From Antedon mediterranea (taxonomy: Eukaryota; Echinodermata; Crinoidea; Comatulida; Antedonidae), in the NCBI RefSeq assembly GCF_964355755.1, contig NC_092677.1, positions 129,001-193,000 of the forward strand: a stretch of DNA of 64,000 nt, in the 5' to 3' direction. Below the pieces are notes generated by a model. That model was not told the origin of the DNA, did not search any database, and saw only the letters and a program-made list of their open reading frames with translations. This document shows, piece after piece, positions 9,901 through 20,900 of this stretch (its first letter is position 1; each line of letters opens with the position of its first letter). The position numbers were made by a program, and so were the translations under genes.

Positions 9901-12851
9901 TTATCACATCTCTCAGTATGTTCGACTACTGTGTAATTTTTTATTTCTATTTTATGTCTTTAGGCAATGTGGCCAAGGATTATCAATAGTGAATTAGTCA
10001 CTGTCCTATCAGATAGGTGGTAATCCCCCTGATACAGGGGCTATTGTGTGAACCAGTTCACCGGGGTAACCCCCTACTCTTTTTCGAATAATGAACTGGG
10101 TCCTTTAAAGTACACACATGTTATAACTGTGTACACTGGACTATGGTTTATAGTCCTTATCCGAGAAGACTTGAAGAGAGGAGCGAGTCGGCCTCGAACC
10201 CTTGCCGATGTTGTTGTCTTTTAGGTACGGTAAACGGCGCCCCTGCCTTAACCGCTCGGCCATATGACTCGCTCATATGGACATTCCAGGCATCAACTTT
10301 TTTCATGTGGGAATAGATGAGGTATCTACTGTAGAAAAAGAAATAAAGCCGAGATTCAACCTCGCCCAGACCATCAAGGGTACATTACAATATCATCGCT
10401 TTGTTCCCGTTTCTCTGGCACAGATGCAGGTCTACAAACTTAGTACCCAGATAAACCCTCCGGATGTGGTAGTGATTCAAGAATCTTTCAGTGATGAAAA
10501 TGAAATTGTTGCTGATACACAACCCACCATTATTAGACTTCAGAATTTTGTGTGCTGTAGTTATGATGGTGTCCCATGGATTGGTTTGGTGGTGGATGTC
10601 TCACTCTCAGAAGAGTTTGGGGATTTTCAAATTAAATTTATGCATCCTCATGGGTCAGCGAAAACCTTTTATTGGCCGTCCAAAGAAGACTGTTGTTGGA
10701 TTCCTGAATCAAATGTACATTGTATTATAGCCTCTCCGTTTATAAAATCCTCTCCGTTTATAAAATCCTCTTCGACTAGGAATTACAGTATTTCCCAAAA
10801 TGATCGCCACAACATTTCTAAATACTGTTTGAATTGTCCAGATGACAAGGAGTAAAGGCCAGACATAGACAATTGTAACATTATAATAATATTTAGTTTG
10901 TAAATAAAATTAATTTTGGAATACATCAAATTGACATTGAAGTAATGCATGGACAGACACCAAAAATACACTAAAAGGAAGAGGTATGTCAACTTCAAAT
11001 TGTAATTTCATGGAAACAAAGAAAAAAACCCCTCCAATTTTTGTATATGTTGTAGTTGACACGTAGGGCTACATTTTTCATGATAGTCACCAACAAAACG
11101 GGCGTGTTCCACGGGGTCAATTTCAAGGTCAAAATATATGTCAAAGTTTTATTCAACTTAAAATTAACATAAAACACACACAATTAGTATATTTAGATTC
11201 CTTATGGTCTCCCCTTTACAAAAATACCTTTGCTTTTAAAATCGAACCTATAGTTCCCGAGATACAGCTCTTTGAAACGTGGCGGACGCGCCCTTTTTTG
11301 CGTAAAAACCGAAAATTGAAATTGCGATATCTTGAAAACCGTTGGTCCGATAAAGTTAAAATTTGAAATTTTGGCTTTAATTGCTATGAATCACCCATAT
11401 ACCAAATTTCATCAAAATTGGAAGAGGTAGGGTTTAACTCATTGGGTGATCTGAGATGGAATGACCCTCAAATCAGTTTCCCATTCTTTATAATAAATTG
11501 CAAATAAAATAATCATTTATAAAGATAACGTGAATACTTACCATTCCTGATCGAGCAATAACTGGCAATGGTAAAGTGTCACCACTTAGACTGGCAAGTA
11601 GTGGGCTATTGTACGAAGCACCATCATAAACAAACACAAAATCATACGAACACTCTGTTTCAAATTGGTTGAAGTGCAGAACAATATACGACCTGGGATC
11701 AGCAGCTACAAAATAATATATGTTTTGAAACATTGTAACTATTAGACTTCTATACTTAACCTATTTCCAGATAAACCTTTTTAACCTAATATTAACCAAC
11801 TTTAAAATCATGGGCAAAGGGGTTACTCACTCCTGGGGGTTTAAAATTAAATCATTAATCGGTGATTGAAATATAGTGCGACAGATACATACATGCCAAC
11901 ATCTGAAGTTTAAAAAACAGGAGATGGTGTTTTTTTAAGTTAACAGCACCCTCTATCTATTATCGAGAAGTAAGGGCAGGGAAAAATTTCATTTTGTAAT
12001 TTTGTTTAGCAAAATTGCTAATCAAACTGATTTTTGAGTCAAGAAACATAGTTTTGTATTGTATTTTTTGCTACATAATTTTAGAAATGTGTAGCAATAT
12101 TGTTGTTTTGTATAGCTTTTTGCTATGCTACACTGGCGAAATTATTCCCTGAAGGGGTGCAGGTGTGACGTCACAAGTGGTATTGCAAGGTGGCTATGTG
12201 ATGGGAATCCCTTTCCGTTGAGAAAAAATCTAAAAATTATGACCGCAGATGGTCGTACAATGGCTTAAATATCGTATAATATGCTTGTGTTACACTTTTT
12301 GCTAAATTTTAATGCAAAAAACAATATACTTATAACAATGTAAAAAATGGGAGCAAAATATAAATCCGCTAGACGAGTCTAAAAATAAATACGGGAGTCT
12401 CCCGGCCAAAAGAGGATTGTTGGCATGTATACAAATATTTAAAACCCAAACAAAACTGTACCACACACAGGAGGCCGATAATCGATATTACTGAACAAAA
12501 TAACAATAATTTAATAACGCATATTTTTAACTGCAAATATGACAACAATATATAGTTATGTTACCTGTAAACAATGTTTCTTTACTTAGCGCAAAATATA
12601 CATAATCACTAGGCCAAGGCTAGAGTATACAGTATATAATTAGTGTTTGATTTTACTGTATGCTCACCTTTGATTAACCATTCACAGTGATCGATTTGTT
12701 TGTAGGGCTGGTCAAGCCCATCTGTAATGATTCCAGACGTATCATTATTGAATACAACCCGTCCTCGATCCCTACATTTACCAGCATTTCCATTTACAAT
12801 AGAAAAACTTATAACTAATAAGATAAAAATATATATAAATCTTAGGCCCAT
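935..12851 (-). CDS. MEGF8: Multiple EGF-like domains protein 8, N-terminal part (19 exons, partial at 3' end)
   Basis: Large single-pass membrane protein; in vertebrates it acts with E3 ligases to tune Hedgehog signalling and left-right patterning. Exons: 12668-12851, 11542-11705, 8570-8791, 8297-8471, 8043-8137, 7649-7865, 6602-6791, 6321-6463, 6059-6193, 5623-5827, 5171-5264, 4797-4977, 4537-4706, 4245-4439, 3828-4007, 2558-2800, 2092-2195, 1781-1909, 935-1039. Every junction is GT-AG and phases agree, giving about 1043 residues, against about 2845 in human MEGF8, so roughly the first third. Start 12851 gives a signal peptide (MGLRFIYIFILLVISFS); an in-frame Met at 13064 is possible but would bury it. 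Order: CUB (about 26-135, ETECSYDFVFVYDG), EGF-like (140-200), kelch repeats (215-545, GNYMVVYGGNVH, CYED...FYHLGCHRW), then PSI-type CGWC modules from about 580. The motif GNYMVVYGGN and the 4.5-kb segment SITGWWGRNG favour MEGF8 over attractin. Confidence 0.95.
1078..1695. repeat. 18-bp tandem array interrupted by a SINE
   Basis: Units of about 18 bp (AAGACTGATCTTAATGTT and variants with ATTATG) run over 1078-1319 and again over 1640-1695. The two halves flank a SINE, so the array existed before the insertion. It lies in the MEGF8 intron between exons 18 and 19, starting 86 nt below the exon 18 donor on the gene strand. Confidence 0.9.
1331..1638 (-). mobile_element. tRNA-derived SINE
   Basis: Read on the minus strand, the head (about 1638-1560) has an A-box-like TGGCGCAGTGTGTTGG and a good B box GGTTCGAATCC. 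A conserved-looking body follows, with GTAAAGCGCCTTTGAGCATG, then an (ATT)n tail at about 1317-1340. This matches a pol III promoter head plus central domain, as in SINEs of marine invertebrates. The family name is not assigned. It is inserted inside the 18-bp array. Confidence 0.8.
2284..2600. repeat. About 65-70-bp tandem array, five units, made from the MEGF8 exon 16 end and donor
   Basis: On the minus strand the last roughly 50 coding bases of exon 16 and the donor CAG|GTAACTA recur at about 2284, 2348, 2418, 2490 and 2551. The second of these reads CCGGTAAC. Unit length varies by a few bases. The copy closest to the exon body (donor after 2558) is taken as the working one, because it joins in frame to exon 17. 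Confidence 0.88.
2870..3795. repeat. About 71-80-bp tandem array in MEGF8 intron 15
   Basis: About twelve units containing CAGATATAGTATACATGTAG and GTAGATTAGGCTATACAG. Length differs through an optional GTT or GTAAAT insertion. On the gene strand it begins about 30 nt below the donor of exon 15 (3828). It holds no coding sequence. Confidence 0.92.
6933..7554. mobile_element. Non-autonomous TIR element with TTAA target duplication
   Basis: The inverted ends AGACACCTTCCCTAC and GTAGGGAAGGTGTCT are flanked on both sides by TTAA (6929-6932 and 7555-7558). The interior is 622 bp with no transposase. It is more GC-rich than its surroundings and contains a small GGCCTA cluster. TTAA duplication is typical of piggyBac- and Kolobok-type elements; which group applies is inference. 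It sits in MEGF8 intron 6. Confidence 0.85.
9602..10855 (+). pseudogene. Transposase-like gene remnant split by a SINE
   Basis: The first piece (about 9606-9942) reads VHYFTDGCGGQYKNK and then FFATSHGKSACDGIGG. I recognise these motifs from an uncharacterised transposase-like family common in cnidarian, echinoderm and fish genomes. The second piece (10277-10855) carries INFFHVGIDEVSTVEKE and TIKGTLQYHRFVPVS, the expected downstream part. Between them are a likely intron (to the AG at about 9963) and an inserted SINE. The N-terminal half expected before 9602 is missing, so the copy is probably inactive. The DG of FTDGCGG could be a catalytic acidic residue, but that is inference. Confidence 0.7.
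9990..10275 (-). mobile_element. tRNA-derived SINE nested in the transposon
   Basis: The minus-strand head (10273-10180) has an 8-bp acceptor-like pair (GAGCGAGT with ACTCGCTC), an A box TGGCCGAGCGG and a perfect B box GGTTCGAGGCC, resembling tRNA-Leu/Ser. The anticodon arm is mispaired and its loop is not normal, so a working tRNA is unlikely. The body probably runs left to about 9990; its exact 3' end and target duplication are unclear. Confidence 0.72.
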
Positions 12852-14948
12852 TCTGCTACTCCCAACTGAGTTGCAACAACGCGCAGAGAAGCCCTTGAAA
12901 GTCCCTACACCAAGACCATCAAGTCTGGGCCTAGCAGCCTCCACCGCCGTGTTGGGTAACCTCCAACTCTTCCACATTTGTATAGAAATATTACAATTTA
13001 GGCAACATTTTGATTGTTTGTGTTCGCAGTCAATTTCCTCAATATTCCTACTTTCAAGCTCCATGACTTCTAAGCATGTTTATTTCTAAAAATATAGGTA
13101 AAAAGCACAACAATAAATCAGAAGAAACAAAAATCAGCCCAACATGCCCATGATGACGTCATACAAATGGCTTCGTCAAAATAAACAAACCCAGCTGATT
13201 GGTCGATGTTGTCAATTTCTGCTGGGGTGGGCATACAGTGGATTAACTTTGTTCCCTGTGGGCTTTTTGCCGAGTTCATAATGTCTGATTTTCTATAATA
13301 ATGTAAATTAAAGACCTTCACGCATTTCTGTATTGAATTTAATATCTCATATGATAATGTTCCTAATTCCTGGATACCCTTTGGCAGTACATGTACAGCA
13401 GTTTTTTTATACATCAACCCATGTGCGACTCTCAAAATACGATTAAGATGATTATGATTTTAAAATTATAAATCCAGGACGAAGGCAAACTGTAAAAGTG
13501 TCTAAGACTGCTCCTCCTGGGCTGTCAAGGTTTCGGATGTGATCTTTCCAAAATTAACAATTTTATTTTGCAATTTGTTTTATGATCTTGAAAGAATTTC
13601 ATTTAGCTTCGATTTTGTATAGATGACAAATTTCGTTTTTGTAAAAGCACAAGTTAACGGAGTACTTACTCGAACGTTTCGATCTCTATCAGAGATCCTT
13701 CTCAACTGACTGCGGAGTGTTAATGCAGCTTGGTCATTCTTGACGTCATCTGTTGATGACGTTGTACGCCTCCTTTATGATGTTATATGAAGCGAATTCG
13801 ATGTCAGATTAGTGGCAGGGTCATATGAACTTTGGTTGGTGTACGTAACTCTACAAAATAGAACTGTATTGCTTTCTTTGCCAGAGTGTATTCATTGAGC
13901 CAGAGGATGTGACTCGGAGCACAGAGATATTATAGTGAACTTTAATATCTCTATGCTCAGAGAGAAGTTAGAAATATAAAGCAGAACGAAACTGTGGCCG
14001 ACCAGATTGATTTTAAAATAAGTAGATAAGTAGATTTCATATACAGTACAAAGGTTTTAGTAAGTTAATGAACAAAAATGTCATATTCTATACATTTATT
14101 ACAATAATATTACACATTTTTGTGTGTCAATGGAAACAAAGCACATTGAGCAGCAGCAGTATGATGATGCTTGTTAGGGTTAACACAACACACAATAATA
14201 TTACACATTTTTGTGTGTCAATGGAAACAAAGCACATTGAGCAGCAGCAGTATGATGATGCTTGTTCAATCTGAATTGATACCTAATTGTATAATAAATA
14301 AATATTAACAATACCATTATTTAATTCAATATAATGACCTCATACCAAATTTAACTATATTACAAAATTAATTCTTAATTGCAAAATGCTGCATTTGTTA
14401 GTAGTCTTGTTCTTTCTACAGTGTAGAATACTCATTATTTGTGTTATAAATCTATTCTCTCTCCTGATAACAAGATAGTCAAGAACTTCACACTTATTTT
14501 TATTTTATAATTTTCCTAGAAGTTCACTAATTGTCTTGAAAATAAATAGATTCTTTGTTGCCGTTAGAGTACATGTTTCATTCCTTGGTTGCTATTGTAA
14601 GGTCAACTTGTTGCCGTTTGAGTACATGTTTCATTCCTTGGTTGCTATTGTAAGGTCAACTTGTTGCCGTTTGAGTACATGTTTCATTCCTTGGTTGCTA
14701 TTGTAAGGTCAACTTGTTGCCGTTTGAGTACATGTTTCATTCCTTGGTTGCTATTGTAAGGTCAACTTGTTGCCGTTAGAGTACATGTTTCATTCCTTGG
14801 TTGCTATTGTAAGGTCAACTTGTTGCCGTTTGAGTACATGTTTCATTCCTTGGTTGCTATTGTAAGGTCAACTTGTTGCCGTTAGAGTACATGTTTCATT
14901 CCTTGGTTGCTATCGTAAGGTCAACTTGTTGCCGTTAGAGTACATGTT
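12852..14948. other. Intergenic region between MEGF8 (5' end) and COG8 (3' end)
   Basis: This should hold the MEGF8 promoter and the COG8 3' UTR. A 105-codon minus-strand open frame at 13118-13435 matches no family I know. About 70 bp near 14095-14175 is duplicated in tandem at about 14195-14270. Possible minus-strand poly(A) signals lie near 14500. I see no further gene. Confidence 0.6.
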
Positions 14949-14990
14949 TCATTCCTTGGTTGCTATTGCAAGGTCAACTGTTGTTTTACT
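14555..14990. repeat. 53-bp minisatellite, about 8 units, covering the COG8 stop codon
   Basis: On the minus strand each unit reads GTTGACCTTACAATAGCAAC, then CAAGGAATGA and about 20 further bases. The innermost unit encodes the last COG8 residues VDLAIATKE and the TGA stop; all other copies lie in the 3' UTR. Copies differ mainly at TTTGAG/TTAGAG. Confidence 0.93.
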
Positions 14991-17900
14991 ACTATCTACT
15001 TGTTCTTGTTCATCGCTTGATGTTGGAGTGGTAACATCATCTGTGTATAACAAACAGGAGTATTAGTTTAATGACACACCATACTTATTAGTCTTTTGTT
15101 AAGCATGCTGCTAAGATCAAATCAGTAATCCAAGAGGAATTGTTATCCTAGACTTAATAGCAAAATATCTAATCACCTTCTGTTGGTTCAGTAGGAGGTA
15201 AAAGTTGTCTGATGCCATGTAATACGTCAGCAATATCTATAACACCAATACCACCCTAAGGGAAAAAAACATACAATGTTATATTAGGTACCGCACCTAG
15301 TACAGTAAAACAACTCCTTCAGGACACCGACCCCTATTCAGAGGAAAACCCTATTTAATATTAAGAGGACATTTTCTGGAGAAACGAAAAAGGGAAAATA
15401 TATGTTTTAACACTACTGTCAACCCCTAATCAAAGGACATTGGGTTTTATTAAGGGATTCTAGCATATAAGGACAGCAGACATGTGTAAGTTACATCTCT
15501 ATCACAGACTAGTTTACAAATTTGTTTAATGTGAACATACATAATCTTCTCTGTAATATTAATTGTTACGTCCTTTTGAACAAATTAATTACCATCTTTG
15601 ACAAATCATGGATTGTTACGCCAAGGGTTTGAGCAATGCTACTTGCAGGAAACAATACTTGAAGGCAACGGTTTAAAAATGGAACCATTTCATCACATGC
15701 TGTCTTGCACAGCTTAACAAACAGCGCCCTCTCTTGATCATTAAATGTTGTTTCTTCTGCCCTGTAAATATAGATTTTGTGTTTGTAGTCAACATGCAAA
15801 TGAATAAAACTAAATAACCTGCACCTGATGGTGTTGGTATTTGAGAATGATATAATATGGAATCCAATTATGGATATTCTCACCTGTGATAGGCTACAAT
15901 TGTTTCCATGGCACTTTTAAGCGACCACTGCAGTTGCCTGGCAACATCAGGAGCTAATGCTATTGGTGCACAAGGTCGAAGGTCATTGAATGCTGTTAGA
16001 ATATTATTAGTGTAAACTGCTAAAGGAGTGTACTCTAAAAGGGTCGCAGGAGGTGTCATGTTTTTATCACCCTAAAAAAAGACAAATTATAAATAACTTT
16101 ATTTAATATATGGTAATAGCAAGAGTTTAATTTTGAAGTCATTTCATTTGTCCATCTACTTTATCACAGTAATCTTTAAGTTTACAATTAATATTTCAGG
16201 GTATTAAAAATGCAAGTAAATTCCTACAATATATACCTGTAAAGAGACAGATGAAAAACTAGTAGATGATATTAGAGAAGGACTTGCTATCAGTGTATAC
16301 GACTGCATCACATCAGAAAACCTATGTAAAACCATAAAACAAATAAATAACATATAAAAATGGTTTTTTAAAAAAAATGAATCATAAAATAATACAATCA
16401 ATATTATTATTGGCCTTGATGTAGGTATAATGACAAACATCTTTTTATCAAGGAATAAAGAAAAGTATTCATTAAAACCATCTACCTTTCTGTTGCTTCT
16501 TGTGTCGTATGATAGAATGTTTTTAGAGCTGCTTGTTGAAAGAGAGGAGACAGTAACCCTCTAAAATCTGCTCCAACGCGGCTAAATGATAGCCCAAAAT
16601 ACATACACTGGCCTAATAGAGAGTCCAAACGATTACCTACACCAATATTTAAGTCAATCTCCAACATTTGTAAAAAATTGGAAACCTAAAAGGAAGTAAA
16701 ATGATCATATTAAATTGATTGATTGTAGTAAATTTGTAATACAGTACAACGATGTGCAACGATTAAAGACACCACAAATAAAAAAACAGTTTTGTCCTTT
16801 TAGTGTTAACACTTTCTTTCTATGTTAACACTTTCTTTCTATGTTAACACTTTCTTTCTATGTTAACACTTTCTTTCTATGCTAACACTTTCTTTCTATG
16901 CTAACAGTTTTCTAATCCTTTTTTTTGGCATATTTGTTTTAAGCTCTGTTTAGACTATCAACTAGTTTGACAAAAAAAAGTGTGATGTGCCCATATAAGG
17001 NNNNNNNNNNNNNNNNNNNNNNNNNNNNNNNNNNNNNNNNNNNNNNNNNNNNNNNNNNNNNNNNNNNNNNNNNNNNNNNNNNNNNNNNNNNNNNNNNNNN
17101 TAGTGATATGTTCAAATATGGTAGTGATAAGACATCATGTCTATATATGGGCACATCACATTTTGTTGTCCCATCAAGTTTGACAGAGCTTATTACCTTG
17201 TGTACGACCCAGCCATGGAAGATAGAACTTTGATGCGTGGAATATTCTTCAGTTGAAGTGAAAATTGGATCATCATCAGAAAATATTGCTCGATACTGAG
17301 TGATAATATCAAATAGATGAACTCTGCTGAGTTCAATCACCTTTGTTATATGTATGTAGGCTAAATCAATGAAAAACAACAAAGTATTAGTCACAGGATA
17401 TGGTAACTGTTATAATATCACTGAAAATCTTTAAACAAATCCTGCAGTAGGCAATAATTATAGAATGTTGAAATAAAAAAAATTATAAATGATTTACATT
17501 ATTAGGGCAAGCTGTACTCACTATCATCCGTTGATATTGAACTAAGTATTCCTTGAAACCAAGCAAGCTGTACTCACCATCATCCGTTGATATTGAACTA
17601 AGTATTCCTTGAAACCAAGCAAGCTGTACTCACCATCATCCGTTGATATTGAACTAAGTATTCCTTGAAACCAAGCAAGCTGTACTCACCATCATCCGTT
17701 GATATTGAACTAAGTATTCCTTGAAACCAAGCAAGCTGTACTCACCATCATCCGTTGATATTGAACTAAGTATTCCTTGAAACCAAGCAAGCTGCACTCA
17801 CCATCATCCGTTGATATTGAACTAAGTATTCCTTGAAACCAAGCAAGCTGTACTCACCATCATCCGTTGATATTGAACTAAGTATTCCTTGAAACCAAGC

Positions 17901-20900
17901 AAGCTGCACTCACCATCATCCGTTGATATTGAACTAAGTATTCCTTGAAACCAAGCAAGCTGTACTCACCATCATCCGTTGATATTGAACTAAGTATTCC
18001 TTGAAACCAAGCAAGCTGTACTCACCATCATCCGTTGATATTGAACTAAGTATTCCTTGAAACCAAGCAAGCTGTACTCACCATCATCCGTTGATATTGA
18101 ACTAAGTATTCCTTGAAACCAAGCAAGCTGTACTCACTATCATCCGTTGATATTGAACTAAGTATTCCTTGAAACCAAGCAAGCTGTACTCACCATCATC
18201 CGTTGATATTGAACTAAGTATTCCTTGAAACCAAGCAAGCTGTACTCACTATCATCCGTTGATATTGAACTAAGTATTCCTTGAAACCAAGCAAGCTGTA
18301 CTCACCATCATCCGTTGATATTGAACTAAGTATTCCTTGAAACCAAGCAAGCTGCACTCACCATCATCAGTTGATATTGAACTAAGTATTCCTTGAAACC
18401 AAGCAAGCTGTACTCACCATCATCCGTTGATATTGAACTAAGTATTCCTTGAAACCAAGCAAGCTGTACTCACCATCATCCGTTGATATTGAACTAAGTA
18501 TTCCTTGAAACCAAGCAAGCTGTACTCACCATCATCCGTTGATATTGAACTAAGTATTCCTTGAAACCAAGCAAGCTGTACTCACCATCATCCGTTGATA
18601 TTGAACTAAGTATTCCTTGAAACCAAGCAAGCTGTACTCACCATCATCCGTTGATATTGAACTAAGTATTCCTTGAAACCAAGCAAGCTGTACTCACCAT
18701 CATCCGTTGATATTAAACTAAGTATTCCTTGAAACCAAGCAAGCTGTACTCACCATCATCCGTTGATATTGAACTAAGTATTCCTTGAAACCAAGCAAGC
18801 TGTACTCACCATCATCCGTTGATATTAAACTAAGTATTCCTTGAAACCAAGCAAGCTGTACTCACCATCATCCGTTGATATTGAACTAAGTATTCCTTGA
18901 AACCAAGCAAGCTGTACTCACCATCATCCGTTGATATTGAACTAAGTATTCCTTGAAACCAAGCAAGCTGTACTCACCATCATCCGTTGATATTGAACTA
19001 AGTATTCCTTGAAACCAAGCAAGCTGTACTCACCATCATCCGTTGATATTGAACTAAGTATTCCTTGAAACCAAGCAAGCTGTACTCACCATCATCCGTT
19101 GATATTGAACTAAGTATTCCTTGAAACCAAGCAAGCTGTACTCACCATCATCCGTTGATATTAAACTAAGTATTCCTTGAAACCAAGCAAGCTGTACTCA
19201 CCATCATCCGTTAATATTGAACTAAGTATTCCTTGAAACCAAGCAAGCTGCACTCACCATCATCCGTTGATATTGAACTAAGTATTCCTTGAAACCAAGC
19301 ATCTCTTGCTTGCAAGAACTTAATCCTCAGCTCAGATTCTGAAAATACATCCATTCGACGTAAATAACCGATAACTCTAAGACAAGCGGGAAGCTGTAGA
19401 CTGGTTCTTAACTGTTGGATCAACTGATTTAACATCAGCTGCATCGAATTCTTCACTTCATTTACGATGTCCTGAAAAAAATAATACAAAGGATCAATAT
19501 CAATCTCTGTGTGTGTATAGTCTAACATGTTTTGATTGAAAAAACTGAAAAAAATAATACAATGTACCTGAATAACTGGGATGGATGCATGCTTCTTTTC
19601 AAGTCGTTTGACATAAGCTGAGAGTTCAAGTGCTTCTTCATAGTAGTTGTTTCGTACACATGTGTCCATCAATTGTGGGATTTCCAAAACCTCCAGTAAC
19701 TGGTTATGTTTGTTTAATGTTAATGTGTTTAATCGGCGACTGTGTAACAAAAATAGTGCCAATTTTGAACAGCATTTATTTTCAGAATTCTGAGAGCATC
19801 TAAAAAAACTTCTCTCCATAGATATTATTTTCAACAATGGAAATCTCAATGGCATCCAGAACTGAGATTCATGGTTTTAAGTTTCAAAGGTTATTGAACT
19901 TTTAAAATAATATTACATTAATGTCATTGGACTTGATCATTTCAGATAAACTTACCTTACATTAATGTCATTAGCAGACTTCATAAATTGCTGACACTGA
20001 TCACCAAAGTTAGGAAGTTTGCTTAATAAATTGTTTACATGTTGCTCCACAAGATTGAACTGGAAAAGTAAAAGAGTAATTCCCTTTAAACTTGATAACC
20101 TACCTATAGATACAAACAATGTCATAGCTATTCTTAATTGTTGTTACTTTCATCACACATTTTAATTGAACACATTTGGAGTAAATTTATATTTGGTGGT
20201 ATTTTAATGAATTATACATTTTTACACCTTTTTTCAAGTAGCATGAAAAAAGTGGATGCATATTTAACTTTGGTTACAATTTGTTGATATAGTGTAGTGT
20301 AGGGGTTAGGGGTGCAACTACATTGTCACAGATTATTAAAGTAATCAATTGTCACAGATTATTAAAGTAATCAATTGTCACAGATTATTAAAGTAATCAA
20401 TTGTCACAGATTATTAAAGTAATCAATTGTCACAGATTATTAAAGTAATCAATTGTCACAGATTATTAAAGTAATCAATTGTCACAGATTATTAAAGTAA
20501 TCAATTGTCACAGATTATTAAAGTAATCAATTGTCACAGATTATTAAAGTAATCAGTTGTCACAGATTATTAAAGTAATCAATTGTCACAGATTATTAAA
20601 TTAATCAATCTTACATCTTCAACAATTTCTTTAGAACAATCAGCTGTTTCAATAAATGTTTTATAATTGTGAAATGCTAGTTCTTGTGTCTGTTCCAAAA
20701 TTTGCGCTCGTTCTTCTGCTAAACGCTCTGGTTCATGATCTGTGTAAACATAAATGAATCAAGTTTTAATAGAAAAAAATTTTAATGTGTAAAACTCATC
20801 AATATAAATGCGTTATAAACTTATTTACAGTATATATTATAATCTTTCCCAATACCACATATTTGGAGGAGCAGTCATTTTACAATAATGCACTTGTCAA

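Larger units (their letters stand above)
8873..11468. mobile_element. 2.6-kb DNA transposon with about 520-bp terminal inverted repeats
   Basis: The left arm 8873-9405 and the right arm 10957-11468 are inverted copies with scattered differences. Both begin AGGGTCATTCCATCTCAG. A CA dinucleotide flanks each end (8871-8872, 11469-11470), a possible 2-bp target duplication. The interior carries transposase-like pieces and a nested SINE. The whole unit lies in MEGF8 intron 2, splitting the CUB coding region without touching the splice sites. Confidence 0.88.

Noticed and set aside
10180-10273. tRNA-Leu/Ser gene on the minus strand
   Set aside because: A and B boxes and the acceptor stem are good, but the anticodon arm does not fold and the sequence runs on into a SINE body inside a transposon.
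935-12851. Attractin (ATRN/ATRNL1) as the identity of the first gene
   Set aside because: The domain order is similar, but NYMVVYGGN, CYED...YHLGC, the GWWG segment and the PSI series match MEGF8 better, and no C-type lectin domain is seen.
12727-13089. 120-codon plus-strand open frame
   Set aside because: Antisense to the MEGF8 first exon and signal peptide.
13118-13435. 105-codon minus-strand open frame above MEGF8
   Set aside because: No known family, no splice context and no neighbouring exons that extend it.
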